Origin: Lachnospiraceae bacterium
GTDB taxonomy: Bacteria > Bacillota > Clostridia > Lachnospirales > Lachnospiraceae
DNA: 64,000 nucleotides
Assembly (NCBI GenBank): GCA_009777715.1
Contig: WRLH01000014.1
Span: 1-64,000, forward strand
Direction of reading: 5' to 3'
The notes under the pieces are model-generated. The model was not told the origin of the DNA. It ran no database searches and saw only the letters and a list, made by a program, of their open reading frames with translations. This document shows positions 1 to 8,617 of the stretch, piece by piece. A program made the translations under genes and the position numbers. Position 1 is the stretch's first letter. The number at the start of each line of letters is the position of its first letter.

Positions 1-113
1 CCGCTTTCGCTCCGAGAGAGACGTATCGGCCTCTAATGCGTCTCAATACGCCGCCTAAGTGCCGACGTCTCTCAAGGGTCGGTCTTATGAATCGCACTCT
101 CTATCGCACGATG
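1..113 (-). repeat. Structured dispersed repeat, copy A (cut by window edge)
   Basis: This is one copy of a dispersed element seen many times in the window; 'plus' is defined by the copy at 25208. It shows the conserved GCTTTCGCTCC segment, a perfect 9-bp helix GAGAGACGT/ACGTCTCTC (P4), an inner helix CGGC/GCCG (P5) and the outer arm with CGACCC, TGAATCG and CACTCTC complements. The matching left arm lies before base 1, so this copy is incomplete in the window. Confidence 0.8.
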
Positions 114-451
114 AAGGGTTAGTAATAGTCGTCTCTATGTTATTACGGACTTGCTCCGCAATCTCGTAGGTCATAAAGTAAATGTCCATGAGCAAAAATT
201 TTCCGCGTCCTGCCCTTTGAGACAAGAAATCAAAAAATGCGCAATTGAGGAGCAAATAAAAAAAATCGCGAGCAATATTCCTGTTTACAAAGTAGGAATT
301 TGCCGCGATTTATTTTTATGACCGAAAATTGGGCATTTTGGTTTTGATTTCGCAGTCTCATGGGTGGCGTGGAAATTTATTTGCTCATGGACTGTGGAGT
401 TTTCTGGAGCGAACACGGGAGAGATTGCGGAACAAGCCCGCAATGACACAG
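114..451. repeat. Composite intergenic repeat island
   Basis: No gene is supported here. The stretch holds two short ATTGCGG...CCGCAAT stem-loops (about 142-162 and 423-445), a TCCATGAGCAAAAATTTT module (about 184-229) that recurs at 23.5 and 25.15 kb, its partner TTTGCTCATGGA near 380, and a terminator-like hairpin at 263-311. The module CAATTGAGGAGCAAATAA near 241 recurs in inverted form near 23.4 kb. The island is a mosaic of parts also found in the islands at 23-25.5 kb. Confidence 0.6.
255..311 (-). terminator. Putative intrinsic terminator after the membrane-anchored unknown
   Basis: Arms AAATCGCG (263-270) and CGCGATTT (304-311) enclose further paired bases (ATTCCT/AGGAAT). Read on the minus strand the hairpin is followed by a run of T, so it could end transcripts of the gene whose stop is at 452. 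Confidence 0.5.
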
Positions 452-1021
452 TCAAAACATATTCGGCAAGGCCCCCCATCTCCCCTTTAGCTTCGCCATC
501 AGCATTGCCCCTTGGTAAGTAAATTCGCCCCGGCTTCCCGCAATCGTCACTTCATATTCATACTCAATCATCGCAGTAATCCGGTCGGCATCAATGATTT
601 TGCCGATGTCATACTCCAAATACTCAAACGTGCTTTTAATGCCCGCAATCGAATTTTGTAATAACGCCTCGTCAAAAACCTTGGTTTCAATTATCCTGAC
701 CTCAATTTTGTAATCAAGCCCATAAAGTTCTTTAAGTTCGGAAACTGCACGGTCTGACTGCCCTTTTAATAAATCCGCCAGCTCTTTTTTTGAATAGTTG
801 GAATTTTTGTAAATTTCGCCCAGCAGGCCCTTAGAATCATAAGCCAAGCTTTGGGAAAACTCCCGGTAATCCAAAGTATGCTCGGTCCGGACATATCTAA
901 AAAGGGCGACCTTTGGATTTATTCCTGCCAAATAATAAGCGCCGGAATAAATCAAAACCAGCAATAAAATAACACCTGTTATTATTCCAAAAAAAGATAA
1001 AGCTTTTTTTATCCTGCCCAC
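452..1021 (-). CDS. Membrane-anchored protein of unknown function
   Basis: I do not recognise the family. The protein has a short basic N-terminus, one hydrophobic segment of about 20 residues (FFGIITGVILLLVLIYSGAY) and then about 150 mostly polar residues, so it is probably a single-pass protein with an extracytoplasmic domain. The reading frame opens at ATG 1039, but a GTG seven codons in (1021) has a GGAG five bases before it, while the ATG has no clear SD; I prefer the GTG. It lies just behind the M3 peptidase gene in the same direction, with only a few bases between them, so the two are probably co-transcribed. No catalytic motif is visible. Confidence 0.6.
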   Translation of the reverse strand: MGRIKKALSFFGIITGVILLLVLIYSGAYYLAGINPKVALFRYVRTEHTLDYREFSQSLAYDSKGLLGEIYKNSNYSKKELADLLKGQSDRAVSELKELYGLDYKIEVRIIETKVFDEALLQNSIAGIKSTFEYLEYDIGKIIDADRITAMIEYEYEVTIAGSRGEFTYQGAMLMAKLKGRWGALPNMF

Positions 1022-1041
1022 TTTAACTCCAAACAGCATTT

Positions 1042-2727
1042 TTATTTTTTGACGCTATTAAGCCAATCAACAGCCGTATCGGCAATTGTCTTAAGCGTTT
1101 CAGGCTCAAAAGGAGTCGGCAAACCCGAAGCTGTAAGCAAGCCGATAAAAGTCTTTGTGCCGGCCAGCTTGGTAAAATGGCAATATTTTTCCCACGCGCT
1201 GGCATGGTCCTTTTGCGCGGCGGCCCAAAAATATAATGCCATCGTCTGGGCAAGGCAATAATCAATGTAATAAAACGGCATTCCATAAATATGGGCTTGG
1301 GCTTGCCAGCGGCGGCCCTCACCATAAAAGGGAAAACCGGCAAGGTCAAGATAAGGCCGGTACTTGCCCTCAAGCTTTAGCCATAGCGCGTTCCGCTCGG
1401 CCGGGCTAAGCTCCGGGTTCGCGTATATCTGGTGCTGGAAATCATCAACCATCGTCCCATAGGGGATAAAATTAAGCGCTCCGGCAAGATGGCTATAGCA
1501 ATATTTTTCTGTTTGCCCGCCAAAAAAACCTTTCATCCACGGCCAAGTGAAAAATTCCATGCTCATTGAATGCACTTCGGCAGATTCAAAAGTATATTCG
1601 CGCAAAATCGAAGGGTATAAATCACGGGCCAGATAAGCCGCAAAAGCGTGTCCGGCTTCATGGGTCAGGACATCAATATCGCCGGAAGTCCCATTAAAAT
1701 TGGCAAAAATAAACGGTGCTTTGTAATTGCTAATCGTCGCGCAATAACCGCCGCTCATTTTGCCGGGGCGGGTCAGCACGTCAAACAAATCATTTTCCAG
1801 CATAAAATCAATGAACTCCGCCGTATCGGCCGAAAGCTCATGGTACATTTTCTGGCCGTGGGCAAAAATATCTTCCGCCGTCCCCATCGGTTTTGCGTTT
1901 CCATCGGGATATTCAAAGGGATCATCAAAAACCTTTAGCGTATCAACGCCAATCCTTTCTGCTTGCTCTGCCTTTAAGCGTTTGACGATATCGACAATAA
2001 AATTAAGCACGCCTTCCCGGAATTTGCCGACCATTTCCCGGTCATAAGACAAACGCTCCATTCGGTAATATCCAAGCTCAATATAATTCTCATAGCCTAA
2101 TGTTTTTGCGATTTTTGTCCTTAATTTCACCAGCTCGTCAAAAAGCGAATCAAGCCGCGCGGAATGACCCATAAACCATTCGGCCCTCGCCCGCATTGAA
2201 GCATCGCGGACGCTCCGGTCCGTATCCTCATGGTAAGGCGTCAATTGGGCAAGGGTCAGGGTCTTTCCGTCAAACTCAATTTCGGCTGAAGCAATCAGCT
2301 TGTCATATTCGGTCACCAAACGGTTTTCTTCCTGTAAATCAGCGACAATTTCCGGCTTAAAGGTCTTAAGCTCCATCTTCGCCTTGTCAAAAATAAGCGT
2401 CCCCCAAGCAGCTTCAAAATCCTTGCGGAAAGGGGTCTTAATGAAAGCTGCTTGAAATTCTTTTACCACCTCGTTAAGCTTTGGCTCTAACTCATCAAGA
2501 TAATCTTTTTCGTCACTATAAAACTTGTCATTCATATCCAGGGAATTGCGGATATATGCCAGCATAATCATTGAGTCAATATGCTGGCTGAAAGTATCAA
2601 CTTCTTTGTAAATCGAAAAAGCTTCGGCGGCGGTTTTTGCTTCCTTAAACTGTAACAGCAGGGCTTTAAGTTTTTCATTAGTTGCTTCAAATTCTAAGCG
2701 TTCATATTTCATATTGGCAAATTTCAT
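1042..2727 (-). CDS. M3 family oligoendopeptidase (PepF type)
   Basis: A cytoplasmic zinc metallopeptidase that cleaves oligopeptides. The 561-residue protein has the family motif HEAGH (about residues 356-360) in the context LTHEAGHAFAAY, and a downstream glutamate-rich segment (FESAEVHSMSMEFF) that should supply the third zinc ligand. The length and the C-terminal pattern (GALNFIPYGTMVDDFQHQIY) fit the M3 oligoendopeptidases of Firmicutes. The start ATG follows GAAAGGGAAAACC, an acceptable SD. It is the first gene of a probable two-gene unit with the membrane-anchored unknown. The family is clear; peptide specificity cannot be read. Confidence 0.93.
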   Translation of the reverse strand: MKFANMKYERLEFEATNEKLKALLLQFKEAKTAAEAFSIYKEVDTFSQHIDSMIMLAYIRNSLDMNDKFYSDEKDYLDELEPKLNEVVKEFQAAFIKTPFRKDFEAAWGTLIFDKAKMELKTFKPEIVADLQEENRLVTEYDKLIASAEIEFDGKTLTLAQLTPYHEDTDRSVRDASMRARAEWFMGHSARLDSLFDELVKLRTKIAKTLGYENYIELGYYRMERLSYDREMVGKFREGVLNFIVDIVKRLKAEQAERIGVDTLKVFDDPFEYPDGNAKPMGTAEDIFAHGQKMYHELSADTAEFIDFMLENDLFDVLTRPGKMSGGYCATISNYKAPFIFANFNGTSGDIDVLTHEAGHAFAAYLARDLYPSILREYTFESAEVHSMSMEFFTWPWMKGFFGGQTEKYCYSHLAGALNFIPYGTMVDDFQHQIYANPELSPAERNALWLKLEGKYRPYLDLAGFPFYGEGRRWQAQAHIYGMPFYYIDYCLAQTMALYFWAAAQKDHASAWEKYCHFTKLAGTKTFIGLLTASGLPTPFEPETLKTIADTAVDWLNSVKK

Positions 2728-2880
2728 GGTTTTCCCTTTCGCAAATTATATGCCTATTTTTTTATATTTTTATATTTTTATATTTAATGTAATTATTGTA
2801 CCTGCCCCAAACAAATTAATCAAGCCCATGTATACAATTTAATCCAAAGGGGATTATAAGGGTATGGACAGGGGGGTACT

Positions 2881-4206
2881 ATGAGGCAAATTGGCGAGTC
2901 GGCCTGGGCTTTAAGGGTCAGGAAACCGGAAGAAATTGTTAGGCTTGACTTAAATAAAAAAACTGATGTCCTGATTGTCGGCGGCGGAATTTGCGGAATC
3001 CTGTTAGCTTACCGCTTAAAAGAAATCGGGATAAGTACAATCATTGCTGAAGCAAAAACGATCTTAAGCGGAACTAGCGGCAATACGACCGCCAAGATCA
3101 CCGCCCAGCATGGTCTAATTTATAGTGACATCATTAAACATTATGGCGCAGAAAAAGCGCGAATGTATTATGACGCAAACACCAAGGCCATAAAGGATTT
3201 TCGCGCTTTGGCTTCAAAGTTTCCTTGTGACCTTGAAACAAAAGATGCCTATATATATTCAACCGATAACCGCGCCAAAATTGAACGCGAAGCCGATGCC
3301 TTGCGGAAAATTAATCTTAACGCCCGCATTGCTGATGAAGTCCCCATTCCGCTTAACATCAAAGCAGCAATTGTGATGGAAAACCAGGCCCAGTTTAATC
3401 CGCTCAAATTCTTGTATGCCATGGCAGAAAACTTGGAAATATACGAGCATACATTGATAAAGCGCATCGAAAGCGGGAAAGCCATTACAAATAACGGCAA
3501 CATTATTACCGCCAAATATATCGTGCTGGCAACCCATTATCCGCTGCTAAATATTCCCGGCCTTTATTTTATGAAGCTTTACCAGCACCGCAGCTACGTT
3601 TATGCCCTCGAAAACGCCCCCAATGTAAATGGAATGTATTTGGACGAAAAAGATAACGGCCTTTCATTCAGGAACTATCAGGATTTGCTTTTTGTTGGCG
3701 GCGGCAGCCATAAAACAGGCGCAAAAAAACAAAGCAAAAATTATCATGATTTACGCCTAAAAGTAAGAGAGCTTTTCCCTCATTCAAATATAAACTGCCA
3801 TTGGGCAGCGCAAGATGTCATGTCGCTTGACAAAATCCCCTATGCCGGAAAATTCAGTCCCAGAAAATATCATCTTTTTGTTGCGACTGGTTTTAATAAA
3901 TGGGGCATGACAGGTTCAATGGCGGCCGCTGATGTGATCAAAAACTTAATCGCTTATGGAAAAAGTGATTATGAGGAGCTTTATTCCCCCCAGCGTTCAA
4001 TGTTTACAAAACAGCTGGGAACCAATCTCAAATCCGCTGCCCTTGGCCTTTTTAAGATTGGCGGGCCGCGCTGCCCGCATATGGGCTGTAAGCTTGTCTT
4101 TAACCGGATTGAGCGGACTTGGGATTGCCCTTGCCACGGCTCGCGTTTCGGAAAACATGGAAACATAATCGACAACCCGGCGAAGCATGACATCGCCCGG
4201 CGATAG
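2881..4206 (+). CDS. FAD-dependent oxidoreductase with C-terminal Rieske domain
   Basis: A DAO-type flavoprotein oxidoreductase fused to a Rieske [2Fe-2S] module. The N-terminus carries the dinucleotide-binding motif VLIVGGGICGILLA at about residues 30-43, and a second FAD-contact segment (HLFVATGFNKWGMTGS) is near residue 345. The last 50 residues contain C-P-H and C-P-C-H, the two Cys-His pairs that bind the cluster (CPHMGC ... CPCHGSRF). The C-terminus stops soon after the cluster (441 aa in total), so the Rieske fold is short compared with typical family members. It is monocistronic, head-to-head with pepF across a 150-bp AT-rich gap. The substrate is unknown. Confidence 0.9.
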   Translation: MRQIGESAWALRVRKPEEIVRLDLNKKTDVLIVGGGICGILLAYRLKEIGISTIIAEAKTILSGTSGNTTAKITAQHGLIYSDIIKHYGAEKARMYYDANTKAIKDFRALASKFPCDLETKDAYIYSTDNRAKIEREADALRKINLNARIADEVPIPLNIKAAIVMENQAQFNPLKFLYAMAENLEIYEHTLIKRIESGKAITNNGNIITAKYIVLATHYPLLNIPGLYFMKLYQHRSYVYALENAPNVNGMYLDEKDNGLSFRNYQDLLFVGGGSHKTGAKKQSKNYHDLRLKVRELFPHSNINCHWAAQDVMSLDKIPYAGKFSPRKYHLFVATGFNKWGMTGSMAAADVIKNLIAYGKSDYEELYSPQRSMFTKQLGTNLKSAALGLFKIGGPRCPHMGCKLVFNRIERTWDCPCHGSRFGKHGNIIDNPAKHDIARR

Positions 4207-4475
4207 GAAATCGAATCATGGATTCGATTCGAATCGTAGATTGGTTGGAGCTTTGAGCTACGCTCAAAGTCTCAAGACTTTGAAAGGAACGTGGGAATAA
4301 TGTGAAAATTAAAATTTTCACTTTCCATAAAAAACTAAAGTTTTTTGCAGTTTCACAAGCTCCGCTTGTGAAATGCAGGGGGTATAATGTGAAAATTAAA
4401 ATTTTCACTTTCTATAAAAAACTAAAGTTTTTTGCAGTTTTCACAAGCTCCGCTTGTGAAATGCAGGGGGTATAA
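4207..4475 (+). repeat. Stack of modular stem-loops ending in the SD of the next gene
   Basis: Between two genes lie consecutive hairpins: AATCGAATC/GATTCGATT (4211-4231), CTTTGAGC-TAC-GCTCAAAG (about 4252-4271), CAAAGTCT/AGACTTTG, and then an 87-bp composite unit present twice in tandem (about 4299-4385 and 4386-4472). Each composite unit contains GTGAAAATT/AATTTTCAC, a run around AAACTAAAGTTT, the hairpin TTTCACAAGC-TCC-GCTTGTGAAA (4351-4373 and 4439-4461) and then TGCAGGGGGTATA. In the second unit this last part is the Shine-Dalgarno of the gene at 4476. The same modules recur at 23.4, 28.1, 46.7 and 49.2 kb. Confidence 0.85.
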
Positions 4476-5333
4476 ATGAAAAAAACATTTTTTGAAGGCT
4501 GGTACTTTAAGCAGCAGGCGAACGGAAAAACCTTGGCCATTATCCCGGGGCGGGCTAAGGACAACGCTTTTATCCAAGTCATCTGCGACGATTTTTCTTA
4601 CAATATCGCTTTTCCGCTTAATAAATACCGCTTGTTCCGCCGCAAAGCCTTTAATAAATTTGTTTTGCGGATTGGGTCAAGTTATTTTTCATCGTCGGGA
4701 ATCAAGCTTAAGATAAACCGTGATGATATTTCCTTAAACGGTTATCTGGAATACTCTAATCATGCTATGTTAAAAAGTGACATCATGGGTCCTTTCCATT
4801 ATTTTCCAATGGAATGCCGTCATGAAATAATTAGCATAAAGCATGATGTGAACGGAACAATAAAATTAAATCAAGAAATCCTAAATTTTGATGATGGCGT
4901 TGGTTATCTTGAAGCGGACAGCGGTTTTTCCTTTCCCGAAACCTATACGTGGATTCAATGCAATAATTTCCGGAATGGCACAACCGGGATCGTTGCGGCA
5001 ATCGCCAAGATACCCTTTCTGGGCTTTAGCTTTAACGGCTGTATCTGCGTGGTCTGGTTAAATGGCAAGGAATACAGGCTTGCTACTTACCTTGGCGTAA
5101 AAATCATCCGCTGTGAGCAAAATTTAATCGAATTAAAGCAAGGAAAATATCATCTCATCATCGCTTTAAGGCAAAATGATGGCCACCAGCTTGCCGCGCC
5201 GAAATCCGGGATAATGAACAGGCTGATTAAGGAAAGCCCAGCTTGCCCGGCTGTATTTATCTTTAAAAAAGACGGAAAAACGATTTTCTCCGGCGAAAGC
5301 AGGTACGCCAGCTATGAGTGTATGCTTACTTAA
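4476..5333 (+). CDS. Tocopherol cyclase-like protein
   Basis: A member of the tocopherol cyclase-like family, recognised by the N-terminal FFEGWYFKQQ motif and the central YLEADSGFSFPETYTWIQCN-like block typical of these lipocalin-like beta proteins. In plants the family closes the chromanol ring of tocopherol, but bacterial members in Firmicutes have no proven substrate, so only the fold is claimed. The protein is 285 aa with no signal peptide or membrane segment, so it is probably cytoplasmic. The ATG is preceded by AGGGGGTATAA, supplied by the last copy of the stem-loop repeat. It is tail-to-tail with the GGDEF gene, with a gap of about 10 bp. Confidence 0.8.
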   Translation: MKKTFFEGWYFKQQANGKTLAIIPGRAKDNAFIQVICDDFSYNIAFPLNKYRLFRRKAFNKFVLRIGSSYFSSSGIKLKINRDDISLNGYLEYSNHAMLKSDIMGPFHYFPMECRHEIISIKHDVNGTIKLNQEILNFDDGVGYLEADSGFSFPETYTWIQCNNFRNGTTGIVAAIAKIPFLGFSFNGCICVVWLNGKEYRLATYLGVKIIRCEQNLIELKQGKYHLIIALRQNDGHQLAAPKSGIMNRLIKESPACPAVFIFKKDGKTIFSGESRYASYECMLT

Positions 5334-5343
5334 TCATGCTTAC

Positions 5344-7485
5344 TTAATCATTCTTAATCAAATCATTATACCATTTCACCGCTTCGATATAAGTATCATT
5401 TACCAATTGTGAATCCAAGCGGTTTTCGTCCGTAAATTCAGAAACCTCATCCCAGTTAGCATACTCATAATTCTCATAGAAACGAAGCAGCCCGGCATAA
5501 ACTCCGCTTTTAGTAAGCAACGATTCCTGAATATCTTCGGCCACCGGCATTTCCTGAATCAGCTGTTCTTTGGACATTTCCAAGGCAATATGCAAAAGTG
5601 AAAGCATTCCAACCATAAAAATCTTCTTTGAATCGTATTTGATCCGGAAATGCGGAGCAAGCAGTTCACCAAAACGGGCGCGAATCAAAGACATCCGGAA
5701 AATTTCCATCGGCTGGTCTTCGGCAATGCCCCTAAGGGCAAGGACAGAAATCCATTTTTTGAGGTTTTCCTCACCCATATAAGCCACCGCCATCGCAATT
5801 GAGGAAACATTTCTAAGGCCAACTGCTGCCGAGTTGAGGATTTTTAGGAGCTTGTAAGTCAAAGCAACGTCATGTGAAATAATGTCGCTTATCTCTTGGA
5901 AATCCATCGGGCCATCGGTGCTTGACAAGCGCAGAAGCTGGATATAATTTACCTTAATCGGAGCAATTTCTTTTGTTTTTGTTGTTTCAATCGGCTCATT
6001 AAAATAATAGCCTTGATACAGCTTGAAGCCATTTTCCTTTGCTCTCTTGAAGTCGTTTAAGGAATTGACAGAAACAGCGATAAAGCGGACCCGCGCATTG
6101 CTTAAAATCAACCTTTTTTGGGCTGCATAATCAGTATCAGCCGGGCAAAATTTGAAATAATCGGCGATTTTTAATAGGTCCGGCGTAACTTCGGTATTTT
6201 TAAGGCCGCTGATTAAAAGCTTATATCCTCTTTTGCGTAATTCCATGCAGATTTTAATGTCGTTTTGGTTCATTTCCGGCGATGGGGTGACTTGGATAAT
6301 GAATTTTTCTTTCGGCAATATTTTGGCAATGGCCGGATTCAATAGCTGCGCGGAGTAGGAAATAAAATAGTATTGGTCGTTTTCGATATCCTTAAGGCCA
6401 AGGGCGTCAACGGTGCGGTTAAAGCCGTTTAGGCTGACCGACTGCTCATCAACCTCGCCAGTATTGCCCCGGTCAATCAGCTCATAACCAAATGTTTTCC
6501 CCGTCCCCAGCAACAGCGGCTGGATATTGATAAAGAGGTCTTTGAATTTTTGGGCAACCTCGTATTGGTCTTCAAAAAAGGAAACTTGGTTTCTGCCCCC
6601 CGCTTTGGCTTGATAAAGCGCGATATCGGCTTTCCGCAAAATATCACTCATATCATTGCCATGCCTAGGGAACATTGCAGCCCCAATGCTTAAGGTGCAT
6701 GAGACGGCGATATTCGGCAAGGTATAAGCGCGGAGGGCTTTTTTAAGCAGTTCTTGAAAGTGTTTTTTCATCATGTCTTCACTTTCAAATTTGCCCGCTT
6801 GCTCCGCGAATAATAAAACAAATTCATCACCGCCAAGCCGATATAAATGTCCTTCAAACTCTTTGTCGTCTTGGATATGCTCGGCCAGCCTGCGAAGCAT
6901 TAAATCGCCTGTATTATGCCCATAGCGGTCATTGACGTTTTTGAAGTTGTCCATGTCAAAAATGGCAACAACACCAATGGCTTGCCCCGCAAGAATCTTA
7001 TCTTCCAAAGCCTGGAAATCTTCTTTTAGCCTTTGGCGGTTCGGGACTTTGGTCAGTTGGTCAATATACGCCAGCGAATAAAGGCGTTTCCTTGCTTTGA
7101 TTTCGTTCGTGATGTCGCGCAGGAAAAAAACGGCGGCTGGTTTTCCGTCACTCCAGTTGACCGCGTGGCATTTCACATTGTAGGTCCGCCCCTCCGCGTC
7201 CTTTGTGTCAAACGGTTTGTAATCGATTTCGACTTTGCGTCCGCCATATGGGCAGTTTAGGCATAAGTCGGGCAGGTTTTTCGTAAATGCCCGGCAGCCT
7301 TCTTTTATCTTTGCGTCCGGGTCAGCTTGCGGCTCGCTTTCTAAGCGGAATCTTGCCTTTTGGTTGGCAAACAGGATTTCGCAGTTTTTGCCCCGCGTGA
7401 CAAATACTTCTAAATCCTGGGGGTCAAGGATTGTTCCCAGCAGTTTATTGAAGTCGGACATTTTATTGTTTTTTTTGAAAGCCAT
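5344..7485 (-). CDS. GGDEF / degenerate EAL / HDOD signalling protein
   Basis: A cyclic-di-GMP type signalling protein of 713 aa without membrane segments. The order is a PAS-like sensor (about 20-130, with the Cys pair CLNCPYGG near 75-82), a GGDEF domain with an intact GGDEF motif at 218-222 (RLGGDEFVLLF), then a degenerate EAL-like domain (about 310-500; the catalytic ExL motif reads GYELI and most metal ligands are not seen) and a C-terminal HDOD domain (about 505-713; ISHDVALTYKLLKILNSAA). The last two parts resemble the YuxH type. It may make c-di-GMP but probably does not hydrolyse it. The start follows AAAGGAGATAA. An 18-bp tandem array lies 60 bp upstream. Confidence 0.88.
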   Translation of the reverse strand: MAFKKNNKMSDFNKLLGTILDPQDLEVFVTRGKNCEILFANQKARFRLESEPQADPDAKIKEGCRAFTKNLPDLCLNCPYGGRKVEIDYKPFDTKDAEGRTYNVKCHAVNWSDGKPAAVFFLRDITNEIKARKRLYSLAYIDQLTKVPNRQRLKEDFQALEDKILAGQAIGVVAIFDMDNFKNVNDRYGHNTGDLMLRRLAEHIQDDKEFEGHLYRLGGDEFVLLFAEQAGKFESEDMMKKHFQELLKKALRAYTLPNIAVSCTLSIGAAMFPRHGNDMSDILRKADIALYQAKAGGRNQVSFFEDQYEVAQKFKDLFINIQPLLLGTGKTFGYELIDRGNTGEVDEQSVSLNGFNRTVDALGLKDIENDQYYFISYSAQLLNPAIAKILPKEKFIIQVTPSPEMNQNDIKICMELRKRGYKLLISGLKNTEVTPDLLKIADYFKFCPADTDYAAQKRLILSNARVRFIAVSVNSLNDFKRAKENGFKLYQGYYFNEPIETTKTKEIAPIKVNYIQLLRLSSTDGPMDFQEISDIISHDVALTYKLLKILNSAAVGLRNVSSIAMAVAYMGEENLKKWISVLALRGIAEDQPMEIFRMSLIRARFGELLAPHFRIKYDSKKIFMVGMLSLLHIALEMSKEQLIQEMPVAEDIQESLLTKSGVYAGLLRFYENYEYANWDEVSEFTDENRLDSQLVNDTYIEAVKWYNDLIKND

Positions 7486-7546
7486 TTATCTCCTTTGTAG
7501 TCTGCGTAAATATGATTATTACTACGTATACTTAGTACGTTCGTAT

Positions 7547-7652
7547 GACTTACTACGTAAGTATGACTTACTACGTAAGTATGACTTACTACGTAAGTAT
7601 GACTTACTACGTAAGTATGACTTACTACGTAAGTATGACTTACTACGTAAGT
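7547..7652. repeat. 18-bp tandem array, about 5.9 copies
   Basis: The unit GACTTACTACGTAAGTAT is repeated without change about six times, with decayed versions on the left side (7510-7546). Each unit contains the inverted repeat ACTTAC-TAC-GTAAGT, so the array is a string of dyads in the upstream region of the GGDEF/HDOD gene (start 7485). It has no spacers, so it is not a CRISPR. It might be a multi-site operator or simply a replication-slippage product. Confidence 0.9.
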
Positions 7653-7783
7653 CAGAAAATAATCTCTGCGTTGCTGTGCCCTAATGGGTGTAAAATATAA
7701 GTGTTCATGTGGGTAGAAGGCGGGCAAGGCAACTGCGAGAAACATTTTCTTCCTTACTTACGTATAGTATAATCCAAATTTAA

Positions 7784-7875
7784 AACTGTTCTCTTATCAC
7801 GATTATATACGATTTTCAAAATAATATCAATAATCTTATCCGCGAAAACGAGAGTGCGATTCATAAGCACGACCC
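7784..7875 (+). repeat. About 93-bp direct repeat, left copy
   Basis: The stretch from AACTGTTCTCTTATCACG to CGACCC is repeated almost exactly at 9208-9301. Its right part is the beginning of structured element copy B. The two copies bracket the small membrane-protein gene and the toxin-antitoxin pair. Confidence 0.9.
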
Positions 7876-7948
7876 TTGAGATATCGTCAAAACGATTCTC
7901 TCGGAGCGAAAGCGGGTCGAGCGATGAATCGGCAGCTCTCGTAACGCG
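7841..7948 (+). repeat. Structured dispersed repeat, copy B (short form)
   Basis: Outer helix CGCG/CGCG and CGAGAG/CTCTCG, helix CGATTCA/TGAATCG, helix CGACCC/GGGTCG, then GAGATATCGT-CAAA-ACGATTCTCTC and the conserved GGAGCGAAAGC. In this copy the long inner helix P5 is replaced by a CAAA loop closed by TCGT/ACGA. All helices are present although their sequence differs from the other copies. Confidence 0.85.
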
Positions 7949-7952
7949 GCAA

Positions 7953-8516
7953 TTAAAATTTCCTCTGGCAATCCTTTATCATTTCATAAGCAAATTGCTC
8001 TTTGTCCGCGCTTGCATACATTTTTTTAAGCTGGGCCGGAGTGATTTGCTTTATGATGGCTGCCCGCTCTTTTTCCTCACAGTCGGCAAGGCAATCATTG
8101 ACGATTTGCAACATACATTGCTTATCACTTTTGATGAATTTGCTGATTAATCGGTCAAAAAGGCTGTTAGAAGCCATGCCCATAACCGCAGCCCCGATAA
8201 GGCCGCCCAAAATTTCAATCGCAATCCAGCGAGCGCCAATATTCCAGCCTAATGTGCCAAATAAAATCAACAGGCCGGAAAGAACAATATTGCGGGCGAA
8301 TTGAATTTTGGAAATGCGTTTGCGCGAAAGGTCGATAATGTCCATTAAAAGAATCGTTAAGCACGAAATGATCCGGGTCAGCATATTTGCCCGCAACAAT
8401 TGGACCGTCGAGCGTAATATTACACGCGAACCGCCTCTTATTGCATTTATCAGAATCGTAATGACCTTTGGCGCAATCATCCGGATTATTGTATCTAAAT
8501 TATTAAACAGCTTCAT
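7953..8516 (-). CDS. Small membrane protein of unknown function
   Basis: A 187-aa protein with two or three hydrophobic segments (around residues 45-60, 78-95 and 100-118) and a charged C-terminal tail of about 65 residues. No family is recognised. The start ATG at 8516 has only a weak SD (GAAG), and the gene stands alone between the structured repeat and the toxin-antitoxin pair. Its stop lies directly beside element copy B. It could be part of the cargo bracketed by the direct repeats at 7784 and 9208. Real coding is likely from length and hydrophobic pattern, but not certain. Confidence 0.55.
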   Translation of the reverse strand: MKLFNNLDTIIRMIAPKVITILINAIRGGSRVILRSTVQLLRANMLTRIISCLTILLMDIIDLSRKRISKIQFARNIVLSGLLILFGTLGWNIGARWIAIEILGGLIGAAVMGMASNSLFDRLISKFIKSDKQCMLQIVNDCLADCEEKERAAIIKQITPAQLKKMYASADKEQFAYEMIKDCQRKF

Positions 8517-8556
8517 ATGTGTTCTTCAGTATACCACTTAACGCGATTTCACACAA

Positions 8557-8617
8557 GCTACTCTTTCACCGCCCCGCTTGCCAATCCGCTGCCCCGGTCA
8601 ATCTGCTCATAACCCAT
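8557..8617 (-). pseudogene. In-frame chimera of a GGDEF-gene fragment and the malG 3' end
   Basis: Bases 8557-8591 match the malG end at 15133-15167 in 34 of 35 positions, and bases 8591-8614 match the GGDEF/HDOD gene at 6466-6489 in 23 of 24. Read on the minus strand the two pieces join in their own original frames: ATG at 8617, then GYEQIDRG fused to SGLASGAVKE and a stop. This 19-codon open frame overlaps the end of the ParE-type gene. It looks like gene debris stitched together rather than a working gene. Confidence 0.65.

Noticed and set aside
285..479. 64-codon frame on the minus strand in the first repeat island
   Set aside because: It covers the terminator hairpin and repeat modules, has no SD and no family character.
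7547..7652. CRISPR array
   Set aside because: The units are directly adjacent without spacers, and no cas genes are near.
7410..7745. Open frames on both strands through the 18-bp array
   Set aside because: An 18-bp repeat keeps all frames open; the repetitive peptide (THTYVVS) is a by-product.
7673..7790. c-di-GMP riboswitch upstream of the GGDEF gene
   Set aside because: No GEMM-like conserved core could be found by eye.
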